Origin: Sediminicola sp037203765
GTDB taxonomy: Bacteria; Bacteroidota; Bacteroidia; Flavobacteriales; Flavobacteriaceae
Assembly: GCF_037203765.1 (NCBI RefSeq)
Contig: NZ_JBBCAS010000002.1
Span: forward strand, 248,001-312,000
Direction: 5' to 3'
Length of the DNA stretch: 64,000 nucleotides
The translations under genes were made by a program, and so were the position numbers. This document shows, piece after piece, positions 44,898-54,536 of the stretch; position 1 is the stretch's first letter; each line of letters opens with the position of its first letter. Below the pieces are notes generated by a model. That model had not been told where the DNA came from, made no database searches, and saw only the letters and a list, made by a program, of their open reading frames with translations.

Positions 44898-45317
44898 TTA
44901 TAAAAGGACTACCTTGTCCTTGGCCATCCAAAGTTTTGAGTTCCCAATTTTTTCAAATCCATAACGCTCGTAAAGAGTGTGGGCATCCTTGGTTTTCAGC
45001 GCAAATGTTTTTATCTTACTTAAAGCATCACTTTTAATGATGTGGTTTATTAATTTATTTCCTAATCCCTTGCCTTGATGTTCTTTAAAAATAATCACAT
45101 CCATCAGATAGGCAAATACAACAAAATCTGTTACTACCCTGGCGAACCCCAACTGTTCATTTGTTTTGGAATACAAACCGAAACAATAGGAATGCTGGAT
45201 GGTTTTCTGGACATCTTCCAACGTTCTGCCCATTCCCCAATACGAGTCCTGGCTTATATATTGGTGAATTTTGTAAGTATCCAGCTGTTCTTTGTTTGTG
45301 GTTATGTACGTTTCCAT
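44898..45317 (-). CDS. GNAT-family N-acetyltransferase inside the his operon
   Basis: 139 residues of the GNAT fold. The acetyl-CoA loop is EHQGKGLGNKLINHI, and the C-terminal ALKTKDAHTLYERYGFEKIG is the classic motif B. It starts 3 bp after the hisH stop and ends 9 bp before hisA, so it is fully within the histidine transcription unit. It is not a known biosynthetic enzyme; the substrate is unknown. Confidence 0.9.
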   Translation of the reverse strand: METYITTNKEQLDTYKIHQYISQDSYWGMGRTLEDVQKTIQHSYCFGLYSKTNEQLGFARVVTDFVVFAYLMDVIIFKEHQGKGLGNKLINHIIKSDALSKIKTFALKTKDAHTLYERYGFEKIGNSKLWMAKDKVVLL

Positions 45318-45320
45318 GGT

Positions 45321-45905
45321 TTAAACAACTTCTAAAAAGTTTCTCAAAATGGTTTCGCCCACAATGCTACTTTTTTCGGGGTGAAACTGTGTTCCGTAAA
45401 AATTGTCCTTTTGCAAGGCTGCACTGTACAGGACGTCATATTCTGATTCTGCTATGGTATCTGAGCATATTGGGGCATAAAAACTATGTACCAGATAAAT
45501 ATGCTCCTTTTCTGGGATTCCATTAAATAATGGTGACTTTAAATTGGTGATTTGATTCCACCCTATTTGTGGCACTTTTACATTTTTGGTAAATTTTTTC
45601 ACATGCACATCAAATATCCCCAAACCTTGGGTATTTCCTTCCTCTGAGGAATGGCACATCAGCTGCATCCCCAAGCAAATTCCCAAGACTGGTTGTTTAA
45701 GTTCTGGGATTATGGCATCCAATTTGCTGTCCTTAAGCTTGTTCATGGCACTGCTTGCTTCTCCTACCCCAGGAAAGATAACCTTGTCGGCTGACATTAT
45801 TTCTTCCACGTTATCACTTAAAATGGCCTCATACCCCAGTCTTTGTATGGCAAATTTGATACTCTGTATATTTCCAGCACCGTAGTTTATAATTACTATT
45901 TTCAT
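45321..45905 (-). CDS. hisH: Imidazole glycerol phosphate synthase, glutamine amidotransferase subunit
   Basis: 194 residues, class I amidotransferase. Catalytic Cys77 is in GICLGMQLM; the His and Glu are in GTQFHPEKS. It supplies ammonia to HisF. Confidence 0.96.
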   Translation of the reverse strand: MKIVIINYGAGNIQSIKFAIQRLGYEAILSDNVEEIMSADKVIFPGVGEASSAMNKLKDSKLDAIIPELKQPVLGICLGMQLMCHSSEEGNTQGLGIFDVHVKKFTKNVKVPQIGWNQITNLKSPLFNGIPEKEHIYLVHSFYAPICSDTIAESEYDVLYSAALQKDNFYGTQFHPEKSSIVGETILRNFLEVV

Positions 45906-45989
45906 TATTTTTTGATAGGCATTTAAAATCGTCCTTAGAATCCCTTCATACGAATGCCGATTCTGGTAATACGATTATTTAATTAAAGT

Positions 45990-47123
45990 TTATAGTACCC
46001 CCTTGGTGCTGGGTAGAACCATTTTTTCCACGTCTCTTTTCACAGCCATTTTTATGGCCTTGGCAAAAGCCTTGAAAATAGCCTCTATTTTATGGTGTTC
46101 ATTGGTGCCTTCTGCCTTGATATTCAAATTGGCTTTGGCCCCATCCGTAAAGGATTTAAAAAAATGAAAGAACATTTCTGTCGGCATTTTTCCAATCATT
46201 TCCCGTCTGAATTCTGTTTCCCACACCAACCAGTTGCGGCCCCCGAAGTCAATCGCTACCTGTGCCAGACAATCGTCCATAGGCAAGCAAAATCCATATC
46301 TTTCTATCCCAAGCTTATTTCCCAGGGCCTTATGGAATACTTCTCCCAATGCAATTGCAGTGTCTTCTATGGTGTGGTGTTCATCTACCTCCAAATCCCC
46401 TTTTACCTTGATATCCAAGTCCATTTGTCCGTGCCTCGCCAATTGGTCCAACATATGGTCAAAAAAGTCGAGCCCGGTTTTAATGGAACTCTTTCCCGTA
46501 CCGTCCAGATTTAATTTTATGAAGATATCCGTTTCATTGGTTTTGCGGTTTATTTCAAAGACCCTGTCTTTCAGCTTTAAAAATTCATATATTTTTTCCC
46601 AATCATTGTTTTCTAGGGCAATAATATCATTGAGTTCTTCGCGCTTTACAGTGATCTCCCCAGTACCCAAATTGGTATTGTCATTGATGTAGATCCCTTT
46701 GGCCCCTAAATTCTTGGCCAATTCTATATCGGTTAATCTATCTCCAATCACAAAGGAATTCTTTAAGTCGTACTGATCAGAAAAATACTCGGTCAACAAT
46801 CCCGTTCCAGGCTTTCTGGTAGGGGCATTTTCATGTGGAAAAGTTCTGTCCAAAAAAACCTTGTCAAAAACCACTCCTTCATTTTCAAAAGATTTAAGGA
46901 TAAAATTGTGTACAGGCCAAAAGGTGTCTTCTGGAAACTTATCGGTTCCCAATCCGTCCTGATTGGTGATCATGACCAGTTCATAATCCAACTCCTTGGC
47001 TATCTTACCCAGAAACGTAAAGGCTTTGGGGTAAAAGATCATTTTGTCAAAGGCATCAATTTGTTCATCAATGGTTTCTTTGATGATGGTGCCATCCCTA
47101 TCTATAAATAATACTTTTTTCAT
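45990..47123 (-). CDS. hisB: Bifunctional histidinol-phosphatase / imidazoleglycerol-phosphate dehydratase
   Basis: 377 residues. The N-terminal HAD-type phosphatase (about 1-165) has DRDGT as nucleophile motif, and the C-terminal dehydratase (about 175-377) has the metal-binding DHMLDQLARHG, DEHHTIEDTAIALGE and EGTNEHHKIEA motifs. It catalyses steps 7 and 9. Confidence 0.96.
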   Translation of the reverse strand: MKKVLFIDRDGTIIKETIDEQIDAFDKMIFYPKAFTFLGKIAKELDYELVMITNQDGLGTDKFPEDTFWPVHNFILKSFENEGVVFDKVFLDRTFPHENAPTRKPGTGLLTEYFSDQYDLKNSFVIGDRLTDIELAKNLGAKGIYINDNTNLGTGEITVKREELNDIIALENNDWEKIYEFLKLKDRVFEINRKTNETDIFIKLNLDGTGKSSIKTGLDFFDHMLDQLARHGQMDLDIKVKGDLEVDEHHTIEDTAIALGEVFHKALGNKLGIERYGFCLPMDDCLAQVAIDFGGRNWLVWETEFRREMIGKMPTEMFFHFFKSFTDGAKANLNIKAEGTNEHHKIEAIFKAFAKAIKMAVKRDVEKMVLPSTKGVL

Positions 47124-47173
47124 ATGACATGTTCCAAACCCAACTTCCGTTGTGGTTGCCTTGGGTTTATTTT

Positions 47174-48226
47174 TTAGTTATCTATTTCCTTTAATCGTGC
47201 TATCAGTTTCCTGTTCTCCTCGGGCGTACCAACCGTAAATCTCAACGTATTGGCACAAAGGGGTTGGGTCGTCCTATTTCTTACCACAATCCCGGCGTTT
47301 AACAACTGGTTGTACCTGTGGGTGGCATTATCTACCTGTGCCAGAATAAAATTGGCATCGGAGGGATATGTCTTTTCCACAAATCCTATCTCCGCCAATA
47401 CCTGGTTCAAGGCGTTCCTTTCCCTTAGGATCTCTGCAATCTCATTACGGACGTCATCAATAGCATGTAACCGCTCCAAGGCCCGTTGTTGGGTTAGTTC
47501 ATTGACATTGTAGGGCGGCTTTATTTTATTGAGCATGGCTATGATTTCTTCCGATGCATAACAGATTCCCAGGCGAATGCCGGCCAAACCATATGCCTTG
47601 GATAGTGTTTGGGTCACAATTAGATTAGGATATTGCGGTAATTCGGTAATCCAGCTGGCATCCTTTGAGAAATCTATATAGGCCTCATCAATCACGACCA
47701 ATCCATTAAAATTAGTCAATAATTCACGGATATGGGTACTTGAAATACCATTTCCTGTTGGGTTATTGGGGGAACAAATAAACAAAAGTTTACTGTGTTG
47801 GTCCATTACCTTCAAGATTTCGCCCACATTGGGCTGGAACTCCTCGGTCAGTAAAACTTCCCTATTTTCAACGTTATTGATATTGGAAAGCACCTTGTAC
47901 ATCCCATAGGTTGGTGGCAACGAAATGATATTATCCACCTTGGGCTCGCAAAATGCCCTAAAAAGCAAATCGAGCACTTCATCGCTTCCGTTTCCTAAAA
48001 GGATCTGTGATGCTTCCACACCTTTTTGGGTCGCTAAAACATCCTTTAAACTGCGTTGCTGTGGGTCTGGATACCTGTTGACACCATTCTCAAAAGGATT
48101 TTCATTGGCATCCAAAAAAACCATCTCAGAGCCATCTGAAACGTACTCATCCCTGGCAGAAGAATAAGGACTGAGTCCTTTTACATTCTCCCTTACCAGA
48201 TTGTTAATGTTTATTTCAATTTTCAT
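47174..48226 (-). CDS. hisC: Histidinol-phosphate aminotransferase
   Basis: 350 residues from the ATG at 48226 (MKIEININNLV); an upstream ATG 12 codons earlier adds a non-conserved tail that sits in the gap after hisD. PLP lysine in TLSKAYGLAGIRLG, and SPNNPTGN and DEAYIDF are typical of fold type I. It makes histidinol phosphate. Confidence 0.95.
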   Translation of the reverse strand: MKIEININNLVRENVKGLSPYSSARDEYVSDGSEMVFLDANENPFENGVNRYPDPQQRSLKDVLATQKGVEASQILLGNGSDEVLDLLFRAFCEPKVDNIISLPPTYGMYKVLSNINNVENREVLLTEEFQPNVGEILKVMDQHSKLLFICSPNNPTGNGISSTHIRELLTNFNGLVVIDEAYIDFSKDASWITELPQYPNLIVTQTLSKAYGLAGIRLGICYASEEIIAMLNKIKPPYNVNELTQQRALERLHAIDDVRNEIAEILRERNALNQVLAEIGFVEKTYPSDANFILAQVDNATHRYNQLLNAGIVVRNRTTQPLCANTLRFTVGTPEENRKLIARLKEIDN

Positions 48227-48289
48227 AGTCGTATGTCCAAAGGACAAATAGCCGGATTCCAATGTGAGGTGCAGCGGAATCTTGGGTTT

Positions 48290-49579
48290 TTAATTTTTCT
48301 TTAAACTCTTTAACCTAAGGGTAACAGCATTTTTGTGTGCCTGAAGTCCTTCCGCCTCTGCCATTAGCTCAATGGTCCTCCCAATTTCTTGGATCCCCAG
48401 ATCAGAAATTTTCTGGAAGGTCATACTTTTCATAAAACTGTCAAGGTTGACCCCACTGTATTGTTTGGCATAACCATTGGTCGGTAATGTATGATTGGTA
48501 CCCGAGGCATAGTCCCCAGCACTTTCTGGGGTATAATTGCCAATAAATACCGATCCAGCATTACAGGTGTTGTCCAAAAAGAATTCTTCATTTCCCACAC
48601 ATAGGATGTAATGTTCCGGACCATATTCGTTGATAAGTTCTATCGCCGTATTTTCTTCCTCCACAAAAATTAACTTGCTGTTGGCCATGGCCTTCAAAGC
48701 TATTTCCTTTCTTGGGAGCACATTGATCTGTTTTTCTATTTCCTTTTCTACTGCTTCGATCAATTTTTTAGAGGTAGAAACCAAGATTACCTGACTGTCT
48801 ATCCCGTGTTCGGCCTGACTCAATAGGTCCGATGCCACAAAGGCGGCATTGGCCGTATCATCGGCCATCACCAATAGTTCGCTTGGTCCCGCTGGCATAT
48901 CTATGGCCACCCCATACTTGGTTGCAATTTGTTTGGCAACAGTAACATATTGGTTTCCCGGACCAAAAATTTTATACACCTTGGGAATAGATTCGGTTCC
49001 AAAGGTCATGCCTGCAATGGCCTGTATGCCCCCTACCTTAAATATTTGGGTTACCCCGCAAAGACTGGCCGTGTACAAAATGGCCGGATTGATTTTACCT
49101 TCTTTATTCGGGGGAGAGCATAGTACTACTTCCTTACAACCGGCAATCTCCGCCGGAACCGCCAACATTAGAATGGTTGAAAACAAAGGTGCCGTACCTC
49201 CTGGAATATACAATCCCACCTTTTGAATGGGCCGTTTTTCTTGCCAACATTGTACTCCAGTGGTGGTCTCCACAGCTACTTTCGAAGTTATTTGTGCCCT
49301 ATGGAAGATCTCAATATTGCTTTTTGCCTGTTGAATGGCAGCTTTAAGGTCCTCAGACACCAATGATATTGCTTCCTCTATTTCTTTTTGGGCAACCCTG
49401 TTGTTTTCCAACAATACGCCATCGAATTGTTGGGTATATCTTTGGATAACGCTATCTCCCTGTTCCTTAACCTCCCTGAAAACTTGGTTGACGATCCCCT
49501 CTATTTCAGCCACTTCTTGAGTTGGTCTTTTGAGAAGTACCTCCCAATCCTTTTTTGCCGGACTATAAATTTTGTTCAT
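48290..49579 (-). CDS. hisD: Histidinol dehydrogenase
   Basis: 429 residues. LYIPGGTAPLFST, the zinc ligands in SQAEHG, the catalytic pair in EYGPEHYILC and the ASGTNHTLPT region are conserved. It oxidises histidinol to histidine in two NAD steps. Its ATG overlaps the hisG stop by one base (TAATG), so translation is coupled. Confidence 0.96.
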   Translation of the reverse strand: MNKIYSPAKKDWEVLLKRPTQEVAEIEGIVNQVFREVKEQGDSVIQRYTQQFDGVLLENNRVAQKEIEEAISLVSEDLKAAIQQAKSNIEIFHRAQITSKVAVETTTGVQCWQEKRPIQKVGLYIPGGTAPLFSTILMLAVPAEIAGCKEVVLCSPPNKEGKINPAILYTASLCGVTQIFKVGGIQAIAGMTFGTESIPKVYKIFGPGNQYVTVAKQIATKYGVAIDMPAGPSELLVMADDTANAAFVASDLLSQAEHGIDSQVILVSTSKKLIEAVEKEIEKQINVLPRKEIALKAMANSKLIFVEEENTAIELINEYGPEHYILCVGNEEFFLDNTCNAGSVFIGNYTPESAGDYASGTNHTLPTNGYAKQYSGVNLDSFMKSMTFQKISDLGIQEIGRTIELMAEAEGLQAHKNAVTLRLKSLKKN

Positions 49580-50436
49580 TACAGTACCATTTTTTCAATT
49601 GGACAAACTAAAATTCCTTCTGCTCCCGCATCCTTTAATTCTTGGATTACCTCCCAGAATTTGTCCTTATTGATTACAGTGTGCACTGAGCTCCATCCTT
49701 CATCAGCCAATGGAAGTACGGTAGGACTCCTCATACCCGGCAAAAGGGCAATGATTTCTTTTAATTTCTCATTTGGAGCGTTTAATAGCACGTATTTGGA
49801 TTGCCTTGCCCTAAGAACCGATTGAATCCTAAATCGTAATTTTTCCAGTAACTTTTTGCCTTCCTCGGATATTGATGGGGAGACGGCCAGTACAGCCTCA
49901 CTTTGGAGCATGACCTCCACCTCTTTTAGATTGTTTTTAAAAAGGGTACTCCCACTGGAGACGATATCACAAATGGCATCCGCCAAACCTATATTAGGAG
50001 CTATTTCCACAGAACCATTGATAATGTGAAGCTCTGCCTTTACCCCTTTTTCCCTTAAATAATTTTCCACTGTATTGGGATAGGAGGTGGCAATTTTTTT
50101 ACCCTCAAAATCCTTGACAGATTGATATTTTACCGATTTGGGCACTGCCAGGGAAACCTTGCACTTGGAAAAACCAAGCTTTTCGGCTACAATGATATCC
50201 TGACCTTTTTCTATCAAAACATTTTCTCCAATGATGGCAATATCTACCACCCCATCCCTTAGATATTGGGGAATATCCCCATTTCTGAGATAGAATACTT
50301 CCAATGGGAAGTTTCTCGATGAAGCCTTTAGCTGATCTTTACCGTTATCAATGGATATTCCACAATCTTTTAAGATCTGGAGGGAATCTTCATTGAGGCG
50401 TCCACTTTTTTGAATAGCAATTTTAATTTTTTTCAT
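49579..50436 (-). CDS. hisG: ATP phosphoribosyltransferase, long form
   Basis: 285 residues, the long HisG with a C-terminal ACT-like regulatory domain (from about 210), which gives feedback inhibition by histidine. AIQKSGRLNEDS and the PRPP-binding DIVSSGSTL loop are visible. It catalyses the first step and is the first structural gene after the leader. Confidence 0.96.
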   Translation of the reverse strand: MKKIKIAIQKSGRLNEDSLQILKDCGISIDNGKDQLKASSRNFPLEVFYLRNGDIPQYLRDGVVDIAIIGENVLIEKGQDIIVAEKLGFSKCKVSLAVPKSVKYQSVKDFEGKKIATSYPNTVENYLREKGVKAELHIINGSVEIAPNIGLADAICDIVSSGSTLFKNNLKEVEVMLQSEAVLAVSPSISEEGKKLLEKLRFRIQSVLRARQSKYVLLNAPNEKLKEIIALLPGMRSPTVLPLADEGWSSVHTVINKDKFWEVIQELKDAGAEGILVCPIEKMVL

Positions 50437-50479
50437 GTGTTATACATTGTTTTTTGGCCTGAACAAACAAACAGGATGT

Positions 50480-50514
50480 TAAAAACAAAACCCGTTTGAT
50501 TGCTCAAACGGGTT
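50480..50514 (-). terminator. his operon attenuator hairpin
   Basis: On the minus strand an 11-bp stem (AACCCGTTTGA / TCAAACGGGTT, 50489-50514) is followed by TTGTTTTT. It lies between the leader peptide and hisG. Leader codons at 50551-50557 (TCAAGCG) can pair with the 5' arm (CGTTTGA, 50504-50510), a 7-bp anti-terminator. Confidence 0.85.
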
Positions 50515-50544
50515 AGAATATATTTTAGTTACAACAATACATTT

Positions 50545-50601
50545 CTAGCTCGCTTGATTGCAAGTAAAGAAATGATGATGATGTACACTGTACTTTTTCA
50601 T
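50545..50601 (-). CDS. hisL: his operon leader peptide with four consecutive His codons
   Basis: An 18-residue ORF reading MKKYSVHHHHFFTCNQAS. The His4 run is what a histidine-controlled ribosome-stalling leader should have, and it is followed by an attenuator 30 bp later and by hisG. Low histidyl-tRNA should stall ribosomes on the His codons, leaving the downstream segment free for the anti-terminator. With ample histidine the ribosome reaches the stop and the terminator forms. Confidence 0.88.
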   Translation of the reverse strand: MKKYSVHHHHFFTCNQAS

Positions 50602-50608
50602 ATGCCAG

Positions 50609-50616
50609 CAAAAATA
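50609..50616 (-). promoter_or_regulatory. Candidate -7 box for the his operon
   Basis: TATTTTTG fits TAnnTTTG and ends 7 bp before the leader ATG, so the leader transcript would have almost no 5' UTR. No -33 TTG is clear. Confidence 0.3.
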
Positions 50617-50677
50617 ATACTAATTTTTATTCTTGAAAAATTTATGTCTCACATTTTATTTCAAAAATGTTAAAATA

Positions 50678-51493
50678 CTATTGATTACCTAAAATTATTG
50701 GCATTCCGCTGTCCCCGGACCCAATCACAATTACTTTGCTATTTGGAGACTCCGATAATTTTATCGTAGCTTCTATTCCTTTGTCCTGAAGAATTTTATC
50801 GGTCAGGGAGGCACTTAAAATACGGTTTGCATCTGCCTTTCCCTGGGCCTCAATTCGTACTTTTTCTGCTTCCTTTTGGGCAGTAACCAGTCTAAATTCA
50901 TATTCCAAGGATTCTTGTTCCTGCTTTAATTTACGTTCAATGGCTTCTTTGATCGTAGGTGGTAGCGTTACATCGCGTACCAAAACCTCATTCAGTTGTA
51001 TGTGCTGTCCGTCTACAATCTTTTTGGTTTCCTCAAAAATTTCGGCCTGTATGGCGTCCCTTTTGCTCGAGTACAATTGTTCTGGGGTGTATCTTCCTAC
51101 CACGCTACGTGCAGCTGATCTAATGGTGGGCAATAAAACCCTTTGGATGTATTCCTCTCCCTTTTCCTGGTGCAATCTGCCCAGTTGATCCGCCTTTGGT
51201 TGGAACCATGCCGAAGCGTCCAATTTAATATCCAAACCATTGGAGGAAAGTACATTCATTTTCTCAAAAACCTCTTGTTGCCTTACCTCATAAATGAATA
51301 CTTTGTTCCAAGGGGCTACAATATGAAAGCCCTCCCCCATGGCAGGTTCATCCGTAACGACACCACCTCCAAATGTTTCATAGAGCACTCCGGCCTTACC
51401 GGACCCAATGGTAACGGCAGATTTGGTAATTAAAATGATAAGTAAGATAATAATGAATATTGCAGGTAATGCAATCTTTGGTAATTTGTCCAT
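50678..51493 (-). CDS. SPFH/band 7 (prohibitin-like) membrane protein
   Basis: 271 residues: an N-terminal membrane helix (about 9-24), a band 7 domain (about 28-190, with GLDIKLDASAWFQP and VLLPTIRSAARSVVGRYTPEQL) and a coiled coil (KLKQEQESLEYEFRLVTAQKEAEKVRIEAQGK region). Prohibitin-like proteins form membrane rings that organise proteases or lipid domains. It lies downstream of the VWA membrane protein gene on the same strand (22 bp). Confidence 0.92.
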   Translation of the reverse strand: MDKLPKIALPAIFIIILLIILITKSAVTIGSGKAGVLYETFGGGVVTDEPAMGEGFHIVAPWNKVFIYEVRQQEVFEKMNVLSSNGLDIKLDASAWFQPKADQLGRLHQEKGEEYIQRVLLPTIRSAARSVVGRYTPEQLYSSKRDAIQAEIFEETKKIVDGQHIQLNEVLVRDVTLPPTIKEAIERKLKQEQESLEYEFRLVTAQKEAEKVRIEAQGKADANRILSASLTDKILQDKGIEATIKLSESPNSKVIVIGSGDSGMPIILGNQ

Positions 51494-51515
51494 TTTGTAA
51501 TTCTAAATTTAATTT

Positions 51516-53549
51516 TTAACTCAATCCGTTATATTTCCTTAAAAACCATTCTGCCGAAAAAGCTGCTGCAATCAAGGCCAAAAGGATTCTAAAATCGATT
51601 AAAGATACGACATTTTGAGTACCTACTTGTGATGGCAGGTAACGCTTGTCATTAACAAGCTGGTTGATAAGGCTATCCATCCCATCGGCATAATAAAGTT
51701 GTCCATTGCTGTTTTGGGCCAACCTTCCCATTTTCTTATAGTTACTGGACAGAAATTGTTTTTCAACATCAAAATCCAATATCTTAAATTGTCCGGTTTT
51801 GGAAATATTCTCATTTTGGACATCTACCCTGAACTCATAACTGCCACTGGTCAGATTTTGAAGATCAACTTCGTAATAACCGTTTTTCAGCAACATGGGC
51901 AGATCCCTGCCAGTATCTTCGGATATCCTTTTAATGTTCATGTTCAGAGAGGCATTGCCATCAAATAAATAGGTCTTATCAAAGTATGTAGCCTTTATTT
52001 TGGCATCTCCTGCACCGGAAAAAACGGCATTATAATCAAGTGTTAATCGCTCTTTGGCATTATTGGTGGCCAGATAAAGTATCAGCTTGCCCATCAATTC
52101 GTCAAAATTATCGAAACTCCGATCATTTCTAAAGCTCTGCATTCTCCATTTCCATATATTCTCACCAAAAAGGACCGCTTCTTTTTTGGCACCATCTGTA
52201 AGGATAGCCAATAGGGGCTCTCCAACATCTATACCCTTGATACGCTGGTCCATTAAGGTTTCATGCGGTTTCGTAATGAGAATCTCCCCCAGATCACCCT
52301 CCAAAGGCGGATAGTTGTCCACTGAAAATTCAGCGTTGTTGAATATGGTGAAATCGGGATTCAATACCGGGAAAATTTCTTCCGTTTGATTGTAGTCCGT
52401 TTTTTCAAAACTATTTTGTACGGAATTCAAAAAACCCCAGTCAGTTTTCGAACCCGTAACAGTAAACCTTTGGACACCCTTGGTCGCTATGAAATTGTAT
52501 ATAGGTTTAAAGGAACGGGTAGGCTGATATAATATGAACAGATCTATATCGTCCAGGGTTTCCAGTTCGGTATTGGACTTGTAGAGGACCACATTTCGTT
52601 GTTCATTGCTCTCTATCGCTTTTGTCAGTGCTCCAATATCAGGATGTAGGATATCAGATATGATGGCTACGTTCGTTTTTTCATCTATGACCTCCAAGGC
52701 AAGTTCGCGCTGGTTATTGGTAGTGTTTTTTTCACTGCTTAAGGGGCTTGCTGTAATTTTTATTTCTTTGACACCTACCGAATTGGCTTCCAACAAGGTG
52801 AGTATTCTTTTGGAATTGTCAGTATTGGACAACTTTACAGCTTCAGTTGCCACTACCCTACCGTCCATTAATATTTTGATAAGGGTATTGATACTCCCTT
52901 TCCCATCATAGGTAATATAGGTCTCTATGGGAAATTTGTTTTTCAAGAAGGCATATTTGTTGGCATTGACCTGGGAAATTCTAATATCATCATAGGAGGT
53001 CGTATCACCTACGACCATCGGATACAGATCCATTTTTCCAAATGTACCGTTATACTCATAATCCTCCCCCACGGTCTGGTTTCCATCACTGATCAAAATA
53101 GCAACCGAGTTGGAATTATCGAACATTGTGCTACTCGCATTGATGGCATCGGCAATGTTGGTGCTTTTTTTACTGAAGGTCAAACTGTCCAAGACCTCCA
53201 AACTATTTCCGAAACTGAATGTGTGAAGGTTGAAAAGTTCTAAAACCACGCTGTTCCCTGACACCTTTTTTATCAAGGAGTCTATGTTGGTTTTATTATT
53301 GATTTCCTTCAGAGAGGATGAATTATCCACCAAAACGACCAGATTGGTCTTTTCTATGCGGTACTCAGTTTTGGTGAATTTGGGATTGATCAATAATAGA
53401 AGAATTCCAAATATGCCAATAAAACGCAAAAGGGAGAGAATAACGTTCTGTTTTCTACTCCCTTTGTTTTTGTAAAAATATTGGAACAGTACTATCGCCA
53501 ATGCGACCAAGGCCGCAAGCAATATTAATAGTACTGAAGATGTCTGCAT
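51516..53549 (-). CDS. VWA-domain membrane protein
   Basis: 677 residues with two N-terminal membrane helices (about 4-22 and 36-56), a VWA-like domain starting at VVLVDNSSS (the MIDAS DxSxS), and a C-terminal membrane helix (SLIDFRILLALIAAAF). Between them lies a large beta-rich part. It resembles Bacteroidota membrane proteins found next to BatA/BatB-type genes, but no MoxR gene is adjacent. It is probably a periplasmic-facing scaffold. Confidence 0.8.
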   Translation of the reverse strand: MQTSSVLLILLAALVALAIVLFQYFYKNKGSRKQNVILSLLRFIGIFGILLLLINPKFTKTEYRIEKTNLVVLVDNSSSLKEINNKTNIDSLIKKVSGNSVVLELFNLHTFSFGNSLEVLDSLTFSKKSTNIADAINASSTMFDNSNSVAILISDGNQTVGEDYEYNGTFGKMDLYPMVVGDTTSYDDIRISQVNANKYAFLKNKFPIETYITYDGKGSINTLIKILMDGRVVATEAVKLSNTDNSKRILTLLEANSVGVKEIKITASPLSSEKNTTNNQRELALEVIDEKTNVAIISDILHPDIGALTKAIESNEQRNVVLYKSNTELETLDDIDLFILYQPTRSFKPIYNFIATKGVQRFTVTGSKTDWGFLNSVQNSFEKTDYNQTEEIFPVLNPDFTIFNNAEFSVDNYPPLEGDLGEILITKPHETLMDQRIKGIDVGEPLLAILTDGAKKEAVLFGENIWKWRMQSFRNDRSFDNFDELMGKLILYLATNNAKERLTLDYNAVFSGAGDAKIKATYFDKTYLFDGNASLNMNIKRISEDTGRDLPMLLKNGYYEVDLQNLTSGSYEFRVDVQNENISKTGQFKILDFDVEKQFLSSNYKKMGRLAQNSNGQLYYADGMDSLINQLVNDKRYLPSQVGTQNVVSLIDFRILLALIAAAFSAEWFLRKYNGLS

Positions 53550-53636
53550 ATATGGGTGTGAAATTAATTTATAGGTCTAGGCATCAATCCGTTTTAATTG
53601 AATAAAAATGGAACGACCCCGAAGCCCAATGAAAGG

Positions 53637-54383
53637 TTATGTCAACATGCCACCATCAACATTAAGTACCTGTCCAGTTACATAGGCAGAAAGATCCGAT
53701 GCAAAGAACAAACATGCATTCGCAACATCATCAGGAGAACCACCACGTTTCAATGGAATTCCGTCCCTCCATCCCTGAACTACCTTGGCATCCAGTTTAT
53801 CAGTCATTTCTGTTTCGATAAATCCTGGAGCAATGGCATTGCAGCGAATGTTCCTGGAACCGAGCTCTAGGGCCACAGATTTTGTAAAACCAATCATTCC
53901 TGCCTTGGATGCGGCATAGTTGGTCTGTCCTGCATTACCCTTAACCCCAACCACACTACTCATATTGATAATAGAACCCTTGCGCTGTTTTAGCATGGTG
54001 CGTTGTACAGCCTTGGTCATGTTGAAAACAGATTTTAAGTTGATCTCTATTACCGTATCAAAATCTTCTTCGGACATACGCATAAGCAAGTTGTCCTTGG
54101 TTATTCCTGCATTGTTGATCAGTACGTCGATGCTATCGAAATCTTCCAAAATACTGTTGACCAATTTTTCTGAATCCTCATAACTGGCAGCGTTACTCTT
54201 ATAAGCCTTGGCTTTTACTCCTTTAGCTGTTAATTCTTTTTCCAATTCAAGGGCAGGTGCCTCACTGGAACTATAGGTAAAGGCTACATTGGCACCATGG
54301 TCTGCAAAAACCTTTGCAATTCCCATACCTATTCCTCTACTGGCTCCGGTAATAATAACATTTTTTCCTTCTAGAAGTTTCAT
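53637..54383 (-). CDS. fabG: 3-oxoacyl-[acyl-carrier-protein] reductase
   Basis: 248 residues from the ATG at 54383 (MKLLEGKNVIITGASRGIG); an ATG 11 codons earlier adds a non-conserved tail. SDR motifs: TGASRGIG, NNAG, catalytic Ser, Tyr and Lys in NMSSVVG and NYAASKAG. PGFIETEMT is usual for FabG. It reduces beta-ketoacyl-ACP in fatty acid synthesis. A strong terminator lies between it and the sucD gene. Confidence 0.95.
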   Translation of the reverse strand: MKLLEGKNVIITGASRGIGMGIAKVFADHGANVAFTYSSSEAPALELEKELTAKGVKAKAYKSNAASYEDSEKLVNSILEDFDSIDVLINNAGITKDNLLMRMSEEDFDTVIEINLKSVFNMTKAVQRTMLKQRKGSIINMSSVVGVKGNAGQTNYAASKAGMIGFTKSVALELGSRNIRCNAIAPGFIETEMTDKLDAKVVQGWRDGIPLKRGGSPDDVANACLFFASDLSAYVTGQVLNVDGGMLT

Positions 54384-54442
54384 GTGATTCTGTTGTTTAC
54401 TTAAGTTGATGTTCAAATATAGGCTATGTTTCAGATAAGGCG

Positions 54443-54495
54443 AAAAAAAAACCCTATTCCTCCTGAATTTTCTTCAGGGCAATAGGGTTTTTTTC
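54443..54495. terminator. Strong terminator between sucD and fabG
   Basis: AAACCCTATT pairs with AATAGGGTTT, with an inner stem CCTGAA/TTCAGG, and A- and T-runs on the two sides. It lies after the sucD stop (54537) in the leftward direction. Confidence 0.88.
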
Positions 54496-54536
54496 TAGAT
54501 TCAGTAACTGAATCCTTTAGGATTATTGGAAAATGA

